Shown piece after piece: positions 12,231-22,324 of a DNA stretch of 64,000 nt (its first letter is position 1; each line of letters begins with the position of its first letter). This DNA comes from Isoetes taiwanensis (taxonomy: Eukaryota; Streptophyta; Lycopodiopsida; Isoetales; Isoetaceae): positions 598,952 through 662,951 of the forward strand of contig JAJEKV010000062.1 in NCBI GenBank assembly GCA_021234155.1, written 5' to 3'. A program made the position numbers and the translations under genes. The notes under the pieces were generated by a model. It saw only the letters and a list, made by a program, of their open reading frames with translations. It was not told the DNA's origin and did no database searches.

Positions 12231-13340
12231 GAAGACCTACCAGGAGTTAGAGATCATAATGAAGGAATTCATTTGGCAGGGCACACACATGGTAGGTTGG
12301 AAAAATTTGACTCTACCTAGAAAGAAAGGAGGGTTGGGATGCAAAGATCTTTTCCCAGGCCCAAGCTCACGCCTAAGTTGGTGCTGAGAGCTCTCGGACC
12401 CATTTGCTAAATCTCCCCGCCTTGTCCTTACTAAATATTGGATTGGGGAAGACTACAATAGTGGGAAGCCCATCTACACCTCACCACCTTTCGACTCGAC
12501 CTTTTATCAACTTATACAGGTGGGCACTTCCACCATAATGAGAAGGATCATTCAAGCTTGGAATCGGTTTCTGTGTGTTTTAAAGCAAATCCAATAGAAC
12601 AAGTGGAGAAAAACTTCAATTTCTTCTCGCATCAAGGGCTGGTTAGTGAAAATGATGGATGCCTAGCACTTAAACATCCAAGAAAATACAAGGAATGGAT
12701 GGATAAGGGCTTTGGGTACAATTGGTAACATGGTAAATGGTGAGAACTGGAAAACATGGTTGGAAATCTCTAGTCTCCTACAAGATACCAGTCCAATAGA
12801 AATATTTACAAAGCCCTAACAAGACACAATAGAGGGAGGGGAGCATGCAAGGGGAGCGTAACCCGGGCCATGGATGGCAAAGGGTATAGTGTGGCTAAAG
12901 TTTATTCCTTGCTGCTGGGAGACCACAGAACTAAAGTTGCCAGTCAATGGGGTTGTACAGATCAGGAAGCCACTAAGGTTATAAGAAAAGGTTGGAAACT
13001 TCAATGTGCAAAGAAGGTGGGTCTTTTCAGGTGGCTCCTCCTGAACAAAAGCTTGAAGTCTAATGCTCACAGGGCTAAGTATAATAACCAAAACTCTGAC
13101 AGATGTCCTTTAGGCTGTGGCCAAGCCGAGTCATCTACACACATCTTTATTTGTCCTTGGTGACCCCTTTTGGTCCTGGATAGGCAATCATATTGGTGCA
13201 ATTCCAGCTGCTGAACATGATCTTTTTGACTTTCTTGCAAGTTCTTCCCCTTTTGTGGACACAATTAGATCATTATGCCTGTGGGTAATTTGGAAACATA
13301 GGAACAATGTTGCCATTAATCACCACACTCCGTGACTTGA
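12231..13340 (+). pseudogene. LINE ORF2 C-terminus with zinc-binding (zf-RVT) region
   Basis: Degraded end of ORF2. The readable part is 12870-13163, where a WKLQCAKKVGLFRWLLLNKS block precedes CPLGCGQAESSTHIFICPW. That is the C-x3-C ... H-x3-C pattern of the zinc finger closing many plant LINE ORF2 proteins. 13117-13335 continues with a WIGNHIGAIP and WVIWKHRNNV segment, also typical of this terminus. 12230-12860 carries ORF2-like fragments in mixed frames with many stops. Confidence 0.8.
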
Positions 13341-14099
13341 ACTTTCTTAAGACTACCCTTCCAATGGAGTTAAAGCGAAGCTGTACCATGGCACATAGAA
13401 TGAAAAAAGGGATGCAATTATGACAAAAGATGGGATGATTTGGGCTTTTTTCAAGGGTTCTATGCTTTCTTTTTCGTCTTACTTCAGTAACATTTCTAAT
13501 GTCTCGGCAGATTATCCGTCAACAAACATCATGAAGGCGCCATGCCCAGAGGTTCCGAAGACACTGGGCCCTATGTCTCATCGAGGTGTCGGCAGCCTGC
13601 AGAATGGGTCAAAATGTAAACGATAATGATTCGAACCTTACAACAAGTACTCTAAAGATGATGATATCGGGTTTTCAAACGTGAAATCAAGCCTTTTATT
13701 TTGAGGAGAAGCTCAAATTTGTATGGGGCCCGAGAGTCTTGGATCCTCTACATTCTCGATCCCTCCCCTATGGAGCACTGTGAGCTCATGACCGCTTTTA
13801 GATTTACCATTCATGCCTCTAGTAATCTCCTTAGACGGAGTCACGTAAAACCCAAGACTCAAAGACACCATGTGATTTACCGTAACAAGAGAAACTTAAT
13901 GCTTTTATAAATTTGTTTCGATATTCTCTTAAAAAAACTTCAACGTTGTTTTAATCTTAGTAACTATCCTCCTCCGAGTGTCAAGGCCATTTTCCATTTT
14001 GGCCTATAGTACGTGGTTTCCCCGCCTTTTTGTATTATTTACATGTACTACATGTAATATAATACTAACCAAGCTTCCACAAAAAAAAAAAAAAAAAAA
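13341..14099 (+). other. LINE 3' UTR and poly(A) tail
   Basis: Non-coding trailer between the last ORF2 remnant and an A-run at 14081-14099. The 3' end is followed at once by the right copy of the target-site duplication. Confidence 0.8.
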
Positions 14100-14108
14100 T
14101 GACCGCGC
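14096..14108. repeat. Right target-site duplication of the LINE
   Basis: Matches 7263-7275 over 13 bases, overlapping the last A residues of the tail. Confidence 0.85.
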
Positions 14109-14739
14109 CTAGAAAGCTTTCATGGGCATAACACTTTTTCAAATGCAATTTCCCACCATTGTTTTGGACACTAGCATATGTTGTCAACTCGCTGAACTTC
14201 GGCAATGTACATGTATTGGTATATTAGAGAGCAAACTAGAAAAAGAACTTACACATTGCCTGAAAGTTTTACTATAGGCAAAAGACGCATTTTGAACCAT
14301 ATGAACTATGCCCATCGATTAATCACCTATTCTAATGGACCATTTAAACCACATCCATCTTATACACTGACTCAAATTAGATTTCATCGTACTTAAAGAA
14401 TTCATGCTCACGTGGGCGTTTTTTTATATACATGTGAGATTGCGTAGCAATAGCTTAATGTTCCTTTTGGTAAGCTAAAACCCTGGGTAAGGTAAGATCC
14501 TTGGTAAGACGCATGCTATATTCATTTCACAAAGGACTCAATATATTATTACAAATCTCCGCATTCTTTGTCCACCGTAGTAGAAGACTGCATATCTAAA
14601 TTTATCTATAAAATAAAGCTTCACACTTTCCCTATGGTTGTTAAAGATATGGTTTGTAGGGCAATCTTAAAGCTTTTCAATTTTTGGAATTTGAGATCCT
14701 TTGTATTTGATGTGATCTACATACATGTGTCATGAAAAT
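14109..14739. other. AT-rich stretch, nothing recognised
   Basis: Interrupts an otherwise AT-rich region. No coding, RNA or repeat feature can be supported here. Confidence 0.4.
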
Positions 14740-15905
14740 CAACACCATTGCTCACGAAATTATAAAGCCCTCCAATGAGGAGATATGCAGACCACAAGAA
14801 TGTCATATTCGATGTTCTTTCAGCAACCATTATGCCCAAGATATCGGTGGCATTTATAGTGTAGCATTCATGGTTTTTATTGCGTATGCCATTCGGGGAT
14901 GGAGGGCAAGGTTCTTATCACATTGGCTAGTTTGTCAGTGAGGTTCATGCATTGGGGGCCAATGAACCAAGTTTTTCTGTCTTGGCTCAACACTCTCCAT
15001 ACCGTGACATTTGCAGAAACATGTTACTTGCCTCTTGGGGGCCTGACGCACATCATCTACTTCCGCAAGGTGGTCAAAGATGGGCTTATACTGCCTCCGA
15101 ACCTCAAGCATTAATCGCGGCAATGGGGCCTCAATGTCCTAAAAGCTCACATGGAAAAGAGAGCTCGGTCGGCCGATGGAATGTGCAGGAGCATAGGTGC
15201 ATCCAAGTGCAAACGGAGGTAGATCGCCATAGCCTCAGACAGTACCTTGACGATGCTTCCTCAATAAGCTATGGGATGCCAACACCCTTGAACAGGTCAA
15301 GACGGCACACTATCAATGCCACATCAATCCCATATTGGAGTGGGGCCCGCAATGCTACCTGTGCACTCATCTACCCATGAAAAAGTGCAGATCCATTGCC
15401 TCTATCCGCACAGGGGCACACCATCTCCGAATTGAGACAGTGAGATGAGTTGGGGAGCTGCATCAGGAGAGGCTTTATCAACGCTGTCAGGTTGGAGCCG
15501 TGGAAGACGAATGCCATACCCTTCAGATGTCCGACATATGATGACATTGGACTCGCTATCCGAAATGGGTCCATCATGGCCAGCCTTCGAGATGCTAACA
15601 CGTTTATTTCGATGAGGGTGGGCTCCTACATTCAAGAGGTCATGGATCGCCGAGATCAGCTCGGCCCTTGGGCACTTACGTGATACATGTACATATTTCT
15701 GTCTATATTTGTATTTGTATTTGTATTTGTACAGTTTGACAGCAAACCTATTCCTGTCACGATTTTTTCCCCAAACAACCCTTTATGGGTGGGGAGGGTT
15801 TTTTACCCGGACAGTAATATGCTTGTTGCGCCTTCTGTTTGGGTCCCATAGGCCATTGGTCTCCGTGGACGATACAAAATACTATTCTATTCTATTTTAT
15901 TCCAT
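14740..15905 (+). mobile_element. 5'-truncated non-LTR retrotransposon, copy 1
   Basis: 3' part of a second non-LTR family. From about 15363 it reads as the C-terminus of a reverse transcriptase polyprotein in broken frames: LPMKK, IASIRTGAHHLRIET, then GAVEDECHTLQ. This is the part that carries C-x2-C...H-x4-C in copy 2. The frame 14952-15380 lies upstream and may be polymerase thumb or connector (LRQYLDDASS), but I cannot align it. After the stop, 15765-15905 is a trailer shared with copy 2 (CCCATAGGCCA, GTCTCCGTGGACG) ending in a short TTCTA-type tail. The 5' boundary is approximate. Confidence 0.7.
15705..15732 (+). repeat. Short (TTTGTA)n microsatellite
   Basis: Four to five TATTTG units within the non-LTR 3' region. 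Confidence 0.8.
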
Positions 15906-16122
15906 TTAATAAATGACTTGACTTGTTATGATGTATTGTTCAAATGTTACGAATTTATGAAAAGTGCTACAAAAGAGTATAGACGATTGCATAGGTATTG
16001 TCATTGGCAGCATGTGGTCCAACTACAGTAATATTGCTCCTTTAACACTACACCATAAAAAATACTACACAAACAAAGACAACACAACTACAAAACAACC
16101 ACACATGCAAAGCACTATCAAA

Positions 16123-16151
16123 GCCCGACAACGCCGGGCACCATAGCTAGT
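16123..16151 (+). mobile_element. Helitron-like 3' terminus
   Basis: A GC-rich hairpin (GCCCG, 7-nt loop, CGGGC; 16123-16139) is followed 7 nt later by CTAG and a T at 16147-16151. This is the arrangement at Helitron 3' ends: subterminal hairpin, then CTRR, inserted before T. I could not fix the 5' TC end, so element length is unknown. 15906-16122 is AT-rich and non-coding. Non-autonomous Helitrons carry no protein, so none is expected. Confidence 0.5.
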
Positions 16152-16497
16152 ATATAGTCTTTTGGATCTTGTCCTTATTGTTTCATTAAAGTTAGACCTT
16201 GGCATTTGAAATATATATTCATGATGCTAGTATCACGTGAGATTAGGATGTGCTTGTATGATTATTGTATGATGATGTTATGAGTTGGCATTGTTAAGAT
16301 TGATGATCATAATATGTAACTGCATGGTCATGCACATGGATATGCTAGTTCTGGCTATGTCACAGATGTGGTATATTATCATGGAATTGATGATGACTCT
16401 GACATGTAGGACATGTGCTGATGGTGCATGAATGCATATTCTTTGGGGCTTGGACTCGTGGTTGTTCTTGTTCTTGACATCGGCCGGTGTCACCTCG

Positions 16498-16502
16498 GCA
16501 AG
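16498..16502. repeat. Left 5-bp target duplication (GCAAG) of the LTR element
   Basis: GCAAG precedes the 5' LTR and recurs at 34762-34766 directly after the 3' LTR. Five bases is the usual duplication size for LTR retrotransposons. The match supports pairing of the two LTRs as one insertion. Confidence 0.75.
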
Positions 16503-18073
16503 TGTGATGTTCGGACAAGATACGGTCCGGGGATGTATCGCGTACTACCTTCGTCATCGCGTGCCACGCCACCACCGACCGGCGTTAATGCATACAGAAG
16601 CGCGTAGCGGTGAGTAGCCCCTAGGGGGCAACTTGCAAGGTAGGTGCATTTATTATTAATGTGCACATTTACCAATGTGCACATTTATTTAGGTGCACAC
16701 CTTTCCATGTAGATACATTTATGCCACCTAGCCATTAAAGGCAAGTGGGCCATTCCCAATTATCCCACATGCTTAAGGGGATAATTGGAAACCCTAGCCC
16801 TAACTCCTTGTCTATTTAGGTAGGACAAAACCCTAACTTGCCATTTTGTCCATAGGGTTTTAGAGCTCATTTTTGGCTGCCCCAGAGCCAGCGCCATTTC
16901 CCGCTTCTGTCTAAAGTTTAATTGCACCATTAGTTTTCCTTTTGATTCGAAAGCAGGTGCCAGGATGGTCGAACTTCGAAAGTGAGGAGGGCGAGCCAAG
17001 GGATCAGGTATTTGGTCAATTTAATAGCTTAAACCGTCTTTCGGGCCATTGAGTGGTGGGTTTAGCCTATTAAATTGCCCATAGCAGCTATCTAGATCTC
17101 TAGATTGAGACTCTAACTAAAGAATCTAACCTCTATGGTTTAGATCTTAGTTCTTTAGTTCTTACGTGATGTATATGGATGATGTATCTGCTGAACTCCT
17201 TGTATTGGGAAGGGGGTAGAGACCCCAAGCCTAGTAGTTGATGCTCCTAGTTAGCCTCTCTAGCACAATTGTAGATTCTACACGTGCATAAGAACCACAC
17301 ACAGGTTGTGGGTGAAGGGGGCACTCTGCTAAGAAGGAGGTTCGTGTTGGGACTCTTGAACGATCCCTCGGGTGTGTAAGGCCTACCGGGATCATTGTGA
17401 CTAGGTCTAATGGCTTACCACCGAAAGGGTAAGGCATGGGTTCAACACCGCGGAAGTGGTGTTCACTTTCCAGTGGGTTTCAATAAAGGGCGGCGGCCCT
17501 CTAGTCACCTTTGAGTCAAGATGTAGACCTCTAGAGGGAGTGATCCCACCGCCCCATCGAACTGGGAGATGCAACCCGGGGATAGCCCCTTTGGCTATGC
17601 ATCCCGCGCTGGTCCAGGTCCCAACACTTTTTTCAGCCTACCGCACCAAAGTGTGCAATGTGGAGGGGCGGATGGAGGGACAACCCTATGCCATGTTCTT
17701 ATGCCGCCCAAAATCCATTGCCATGAATTTGCGCCCGTGAATGAACTCGAGACCCAAGTCCGGTCATTCCTTCGAATCGAGCCTTGGTAGGAACCCCTAT
17801 GTATGATGTCGATCATTGTCTATGCAGATGTTGATGCACCACCCTTGAGGTGGACATGTGGATTATGTTGTATAATCGACATGTATGTTTACTTCTCGCA
17901 GCCTAGGTAGGCCCCGGGAGACGGGTAAATGACCCTTCACTCTTCCTAATCGGGACCCAAAGACGGTCACAAATGATATGTGGAGGGGCCCTCAGACAGT
18001 ATGGAGCTGGTATGGGGGATGAACTCCTGTTTGTATATAGTGAATACACCGTATACGAGTAGGGGACGTCACA
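16503..18073 (+). repeat. 5' LTR (about 1.57 kb)
   Basis: Starts TGTGATGTTCGG and ends GACGTCACA, so the TG...CA ends are kept. It aligns along its whole length with 33222-34761. Shared landmarks include GGTGCACACCTTTCCATGTA, CCCTAGCCCTAACTCCTTGT and CCCTTTGGCTATGCATCC. The LTR should hold the promoter and polyadenylation site of the element. Confidence 0.88.
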
Positions 18074-18074
18074 G

Positions 18075-18086
18075 TGGTATCAAAGC
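18075..18086 (+). other. Primer-binding site for initiator tRNA-Met
   Basis: TGGTATCAAAGC starts one base after the LTR end. It matches the plant initiator tRNA-Met complement TGGTATCAGAGC at 11 of 12 positions. This is where minus-strand DNA synthesis is primed. Confidence 0.85.
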
Positions 18087-18277
18087 AATGTTCTTGGAGA
18101 CCAAGAGCAAAGCACTGACCATGCTCCTAGTAGTACTAACTTGATAGGATCCTTAAACCTCGAAAAATGGGAAAAAATTCTCGTTTTTTGTAGTATATGC
18201 TAAGCTAGTAAAAAGTTAAAAGTTAATGAGAACATAAAAGATTAAAATCGCTGAGCCAAACCTTCAAAAAGTAGGAT

Positions 18278-18350
18278 GGTCTCCACACGCCACTCCCAAA
18301 GATGTGATAATGAGAATCTCATTTTCGGGCTGGGCGCAACGTGTGAGACA
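18278..18350. repeat. Long hairpin, copy 1
   Basis: The right arm TTTTCGGGCTGGGCGCAACG plus TGTGAGAC is the same as in copies 3 and 4. The left arm (GGTCTCCACACGCCACTCCC) is degenerate but still pairs in part. It lies between the PBS and the first ORF. Confidence 0.65.
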
Positions 18351-18495
18351 TTGAGCCCAAAACACCCTAAAAAGTCATGAATTTCAGAAAAAATAACTTG
18401 GTAATTCGAATTTTAAGCTAGGAATTAGCTAGAATTAGTATGTTACATTCTTAAAGATATGCTTAGAAAGTATAAATTTTAGCATTAGAATCCAC

Positions 18496-18561
18496 CATGT
18501 CTCATTATCGGCCAGACCAAAATGAAACTTTCATTTTCACCAAGCAATGTGTGAGACCATG
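18496..18561. repeat. Long hairpin, copy 2
   Basis: CATGTCTCATTATCGG ... GAAACTTTC ... AATGTGTGAGACCATG: both arms are recognisable around an AAAATGAAACTTTCATTTTC centre. It lies about 218 bp after copy 1. Confidence 0.7.
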
Positions 18562-18651
18562 AGGTTAGAAATGCTTAAATTTAGGGTGTTTTAGGTGTTT
18601 CGTGATCACCCAAAAGGCTAGTTTGAAATTTGACCTAAAATGGCCTGGGTT

Positions 18652-18659
18652 TATAAATA
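18652..18659 (+). promoter_or_regulatory. TATA box upstream of the H3-fold ORF
   Basis: TATAAATA within TTTATAAATAG, about 105 bp before the ATG at 18764, so a start site near 18685 would leave a leader of about 80 bp. It lies inside the element, outside the LTR, suggesting ORF1 may have its own promoter. Confidence 0.5.
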
Positions 18660-18763
18660 GATGTAGACCCCCTCATTTGTACATGCCTTCCTTAGAAAAT
18701 CGCCCCTTTAAGCCAAGGCAATTTTTATGGCCATTATCGGATTGATTTGAACCGCTGGAACAC

Positions 18764-20058
18764 ATGGCTGACGAAGCAGATCGCCAGAAGCTCGCCCAGC
18801 GACCGACCAGCCTGTGATCCCTACCGATACGTAGAATGCTCCAGAGCCTTTTCGTGCAGGGCCGCCTTCATCAAGCCAGGGAGAATTGTCCCAGGAACAC
18901 CCCAAAGAACAACAACAACCAAGAAGGGGTGACATGAGGTGGAAGAGGATGCCCACCCAACGCCGAACAGAGGCCCAAGGCTAAGCAAGCACCGACGCTA
19001 TGAAGAAAATCCTTGAAGAAGTGGCAAGGAAGGAGGCAGAAGAACGGAGGGAGCCGACTCCCCAGCCAACCATCGAGGAGCAACTCGAAGCTTGGGTTCG
19101 TTTGAAGGAGGCTGAGGAGCGAGAAGAACAGAGGGAGCCGAGGCTCGACCCAGCTGAGGAAGAAGACCTCGCGGCATGGATCAAAAAGCATGAAGCCAAA
19201 GAGCGCCGCCGAGAAAAGAAGAGGAAGAGAAAACAGGAGGAGCCCAACACAGCTGAGGAGCCGAAGAAGAAGAAGAAGGCGAACGTGAAGGGCAAGAAGG
19301 TGGGCAAAAGAAGAGTCGTGCAGGTTAAGCGGGTAAAGGGTTTAGTCATTAACGAACCCTCACCGACCAGACCAGCCCTCCCCCGAATCGACGACTGGCA
19401 TGAAGATTACGCCCCCAACACGTAAGGGGCAAGCTCTTCCAAACCCCCCGCTTGTCGAAAGCGTAGTACCCGACAAGGAGCAGCCCAACCCGGCAGCCCG
19501 AAAGCAGCCGGCAGATAAGCCCCCACCTTACCCCACGCGGGATAGGGTCAAAGCACGCTGCCAAAGAGTATGCACGGATAGACCCCGCCAAGGTTCATCA
19601 AGAAGCTAATGGAGCACAACGCCTTCATGGTGAAATGGGAGGCGTACAACACGTATTACCAGGAGCACAGAGTGAGGGCTATCGAAGGTGGAGTGCCCCC
19701 CAAACAGACTCTGAAGCCGCCACCACCGAAGCCCAAGCCTCCTAGAGCACCAGGGAAGAAGAGGACCGGCAGGAAGGAGACGGAGAGGAGAGCCCTGAAG
19801 GAGATCAGGCACTTCCGGTGAAGCTAATGGTTTTGATCCCCGGCACCGTTTCACCGCTTGGTCCGAGAGGTCATCCAGGAGTATAACACGGATATGAGGG
19901 TGACCGACGAGATGTTGCTGGGTCTGCAAGAGGCAACGGAGCAAAAACTGGTGCAGCATTTTGAAGATTCGACAGCCTGCACAGTTCACGCGAAGAGGGT
20001 CACACTCATGAGGCAAGACATGCATCTTGCTAGCCACATCAAGGGAGAGCGCCCTTAA
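18764..20058 (+). pseudogene. ORF1: charged protein ending in a histone H3 fold (frame-broken)
   Basis: Starts ATGGCTGACGAAGCA at 18764 and spans about 430 codons, with frame breaks near 18.82-19.0, 19.42-19.6 and 19.82-19.85 kb. 19000-19425 is a Glu/Lys/Arg-rich, coiled-coil-like segment with KKKKKANVKGKK. 19609-19821 is Pro/Lys-rich, then enters the H3 alpha-N region (RRALKEIRHFR). 19849-20058 carries the core: PFHRLVREV, TDMR, GLQEATE, LVQHFEDSTAC, HAKRVTLM and a GERP terminus. These match canonical H3 (PFQRLVREI, TDLR, ALQEASE, LVGLFEDTNLC, HAKRVTIM, GERA). Loop 1 has ordinary-H3 length, without the CENP-A insertion. The Cys and His matching H3 C110 and H113 are kept. The K4/K9/K27 tail is not recognisable. 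H3 pairs with H4 in nucleosomes; the role here is unknown. ORF1 sits where gag is expected. Confidence 0.82.
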
Positions 20059-20202
20059 GACTTTGTAAATAATAGCAAAATTTTATTAATATAAACAGTT
20101 TTTTTGGCTAGGTAATATGTGTAATCTTGCTTAGCTAGGTCAAGATATTGAATTCTGGCTTTTGTTTTAGTTAAAATTGACACTTTGAGCAAATTTGAGA
20201 CG

Positions 20203-20274
20203 ATGTCTCACACGTCGCGCCAGGACAGAAAATGAACTTTTCATTTTCGGGCTGGGCGCAACGTGTGAGACCAT
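20203..20274. repeat. Long hairpin, copy 3 (near perfect)
   Basis: Arms GTCTCACACGTCGCGCC and GGGCGCAACGTGTGAGAC enclose GAAAATGAA / TTCATTTTC around a 3-nt loop. This gives about a 30-bp stem with a few mismatches and a bulge. It lies about 145 bp after the ORF1 stop. Confidence 0.85.
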
Positions 20275-20402
20275 GCCCCAAAAATGCCCAAAACTGCTCC
20301 AAATTGACCAAATAAGGGGTCAATTCTGCCTAACTCGACAAGTCCAGTAGAATTAGACCCTTACATCAGCCAAATTAGATAAGTTTAACCCATTTAGAGC
20401 CA

Positions 20403-20472
20403 ATGTCTCACACGTCGCGCCAGGGCAGAAAATGAACTTTTCATTATCGGTCTGGGCGCAACGTGTGAGACC
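20403..20472. repeat. Long hairpin, copy 4
   Basis: Almost identical to copy 3, 200 bp downstream. It differs mainly at GGGCAGAAAATG and TTCATTATCGGTC. Copies 3 and 4 lie before ORF2 as copies 1 and 2 lie before ORF1. Confidence 0.85.
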
Positions 20473-20756
20473 TCTCAGCATTTTCTCCATCATGCCATAT
20501 CCAAATGACCTCCAATTTGATGCAATAGGTTCCCTAGCTAATTTTAGCATGCTCAAACCCTAAAAGTAGTCTTCAAATCCTCATTTTAGCCTCCTAATAG
20601 GTCGTAATTACCCAACCCCAGTAAAATTCTAGGTCATCCAAAAATTCCCCATTTCTCACTTAGCACCCCACAAGTCTGCTCTTGACTGTTTAGGCGATTT
20701 TTAAGCTCCCTGAGGCGCTTCTGCATCTGTTTGTTAGTCTCACCTTCATTAGATCA

Positions 20757-22226
20757 ATGGCCACTGCTGACTTCAGGCGATGGTACAATGCCAGTGCCCA
20801 TGATGCCGAGGCTGATGTCAACGACATCTTCCGAGTCTTTAGGAAAGAGATAGATGTCCAAGCAACTCTGCATGCAACCCCAGCATATAGGCAAGTCTTA
20901 GCCGAGTTCCAAGCTAGGGTAGGAGCCTCTCTAGTGCAGCTACCCCCTTGCACAGGCTATTTTGTTCCCCATCCATCCCTTCAAGCAGCCCTGGGCGATG
21001 TTCCGAACATTGCCAAATACTTGACCAACAAGGCACAGAGGCTGCCAGATTACATGGTTCTGACAGTTGACAGGACCAAGTATTTCTCCTACACCGCCTT
21101 TTTAGCCATTTTCCTTTCCCCACCGCGGCTTGAAAACCCAATGGGGAACTCTATTCCTCCCATGGAGGTGGACCCCATAGCAGCCTCAATAGCGGAGCAG
21201 ATGCTTTTGCAAGCAGCAAAGAAGAGCAGAAGGAAGAGCTGAGGAAGAGGAATCCCGGACGAGGAAGAGTACACTTGAGCTCGACTTAGAGGAGGAATGG
21301 CTAGCGTGAGGGAGGAGCTAGCCAACCACGAGCCGGAGCCGGTATGGACCCCCCGTGAGTCCCCCCCACTTGGCTAGGCATCAAGTCTAGCCCCATCATC
21401 ATCGTAGGGGGAGTACCACGACATCGAATCTCCCAATGCGAGGGAGAGGGAGCTCGACTTGATGAGTTGCTGCACCAACTAAGCAAGAAGAACAGACTTG
21501 GACGACTTCATCGTCAGGGGAGTCTCAAACTTCCCGTTTCAAGTCAGAAGCCACACCTCCATGGGAATGGGAGTCTTCCATATCCGCCCTACTGAACATA
21601 AGACGGGTTATGGAGGCCCCAGAATTGCCATCTGAAGAAGGCCATTCAGGAATGGATGGGGATCAGGCAAGACCACAACATCTTGATGCCGGAGTCGTCG
21701 ACACCACCTCGCACAAGAGGGTGAGCAGGAATCGACATCGAGCAGTCGACAATTGCGGGGAAAGGTAGAGGTCAATGGACACGCCGGCATAGAGAGCCGG
21801 AGGCCGGAAGCAAGTGGGGAATCATCTGCGACACACAACGTGTCATCAGGTACCACCCTCCCCCTCGGATGGGAGAGAATAGCTGGTGGTACCGCAAATT
21901 CAGCCCCCGGTGAAGAAGGAGTGTTCATGCTCATTGCACTCTCAGGCTTTGGCAGGCATGCTCGAATAGCTGCAAACGTCGACTATGTTGTCTTAGTCAA
22001 GAGAGCGATGGCACTTGACCTCTTTGACTTCGCCGTGGCCTACCGACGGCAGGGAAGATTGGCAGTGACCGTGGCTTACACCTCCGACTGCAGGGTAGAA
22101 GAATTGGTGACAGCCTTGCAGGGCGGGTCATCAACCAATGTCCTTAGGAACTTGGGACGCTCGGTGGGAATGGCCCAAGTTAAGAAGTTCCTCGAGGACA
22201 ACCCATCTTACCGGCGATTTCAATAA
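20757..22226 (+). pseudogene. ORF2: unrecognised protein, frame-broken
   Basis: Starts ATGGCCACTGCTGAC at 20757. The first open part (20757-21242, 161 residues) begins MATADFRRWYNASAHDAEAD, is rich in Ala, Leu and Pro, and ends in a basic KKSRRKS. After it come an acidic stretch (DEEEYT, LDLEEEW) in shifted frames and about 500 bp of broken frames. The last open part (21753-22226, 157 residues) has a globular-looking C-terminus (LFDFAVAYRRQGRLAVTVAY, VKKFLEDNPSYRRF). I recognise no domain. The leader resembles that of ORF1: hairpin pair, then GGC(G/A)ATTTTTA shortly before the ATG. Position after the H3-like ORF suggests a second element-specific protein. It could instead be two genes. Confidence 0.5.
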
Positions 22227-22324
22227 TAGTTAGACTCTTGATCCCGGGAGAATGACAGCTAAACGTCAGAAAAATCGTCAGAGGGTCTAAAATAGTTTGT
22301 CAAATGCGTATTTCACTATTAATA

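Larger units (their letters stand above)
7276..14095 (+). mobile_element. Full-length L1-type LINE retrotransposon
   Basis: A 6.8-kb non-LTR element bounded by a 13-bp direct repeat and ending in a run of about 18 A. Order: short 5' leader, broken ORF1 (7.34-9.78 kb) with a zinc-knuckle remnant, ORF2 with AP endonuclease (9.78-10.9 kb), reverse transcriptase (10.9-12.2 kb) and a C-terminal zinc-binding region (12.9-13.2 kb), 3' UTR, poly(A). L1-type elements insert by target-primed reverse transcription, which explains both the tail and the duplication. Multiple frameshifts and stops make this copy inactive. Confidence 0.93.

Noticed and set aside
19858..20058. CENP-A/CenH3 identity for the H3-like domain
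   Set aside because: Loop 1 has the same length as canonical H3 (16 residues from TDMR to LQEA) with no CENP-A-type insertion, and there is no typical alpha-2 Trp. I call it H3-like only.
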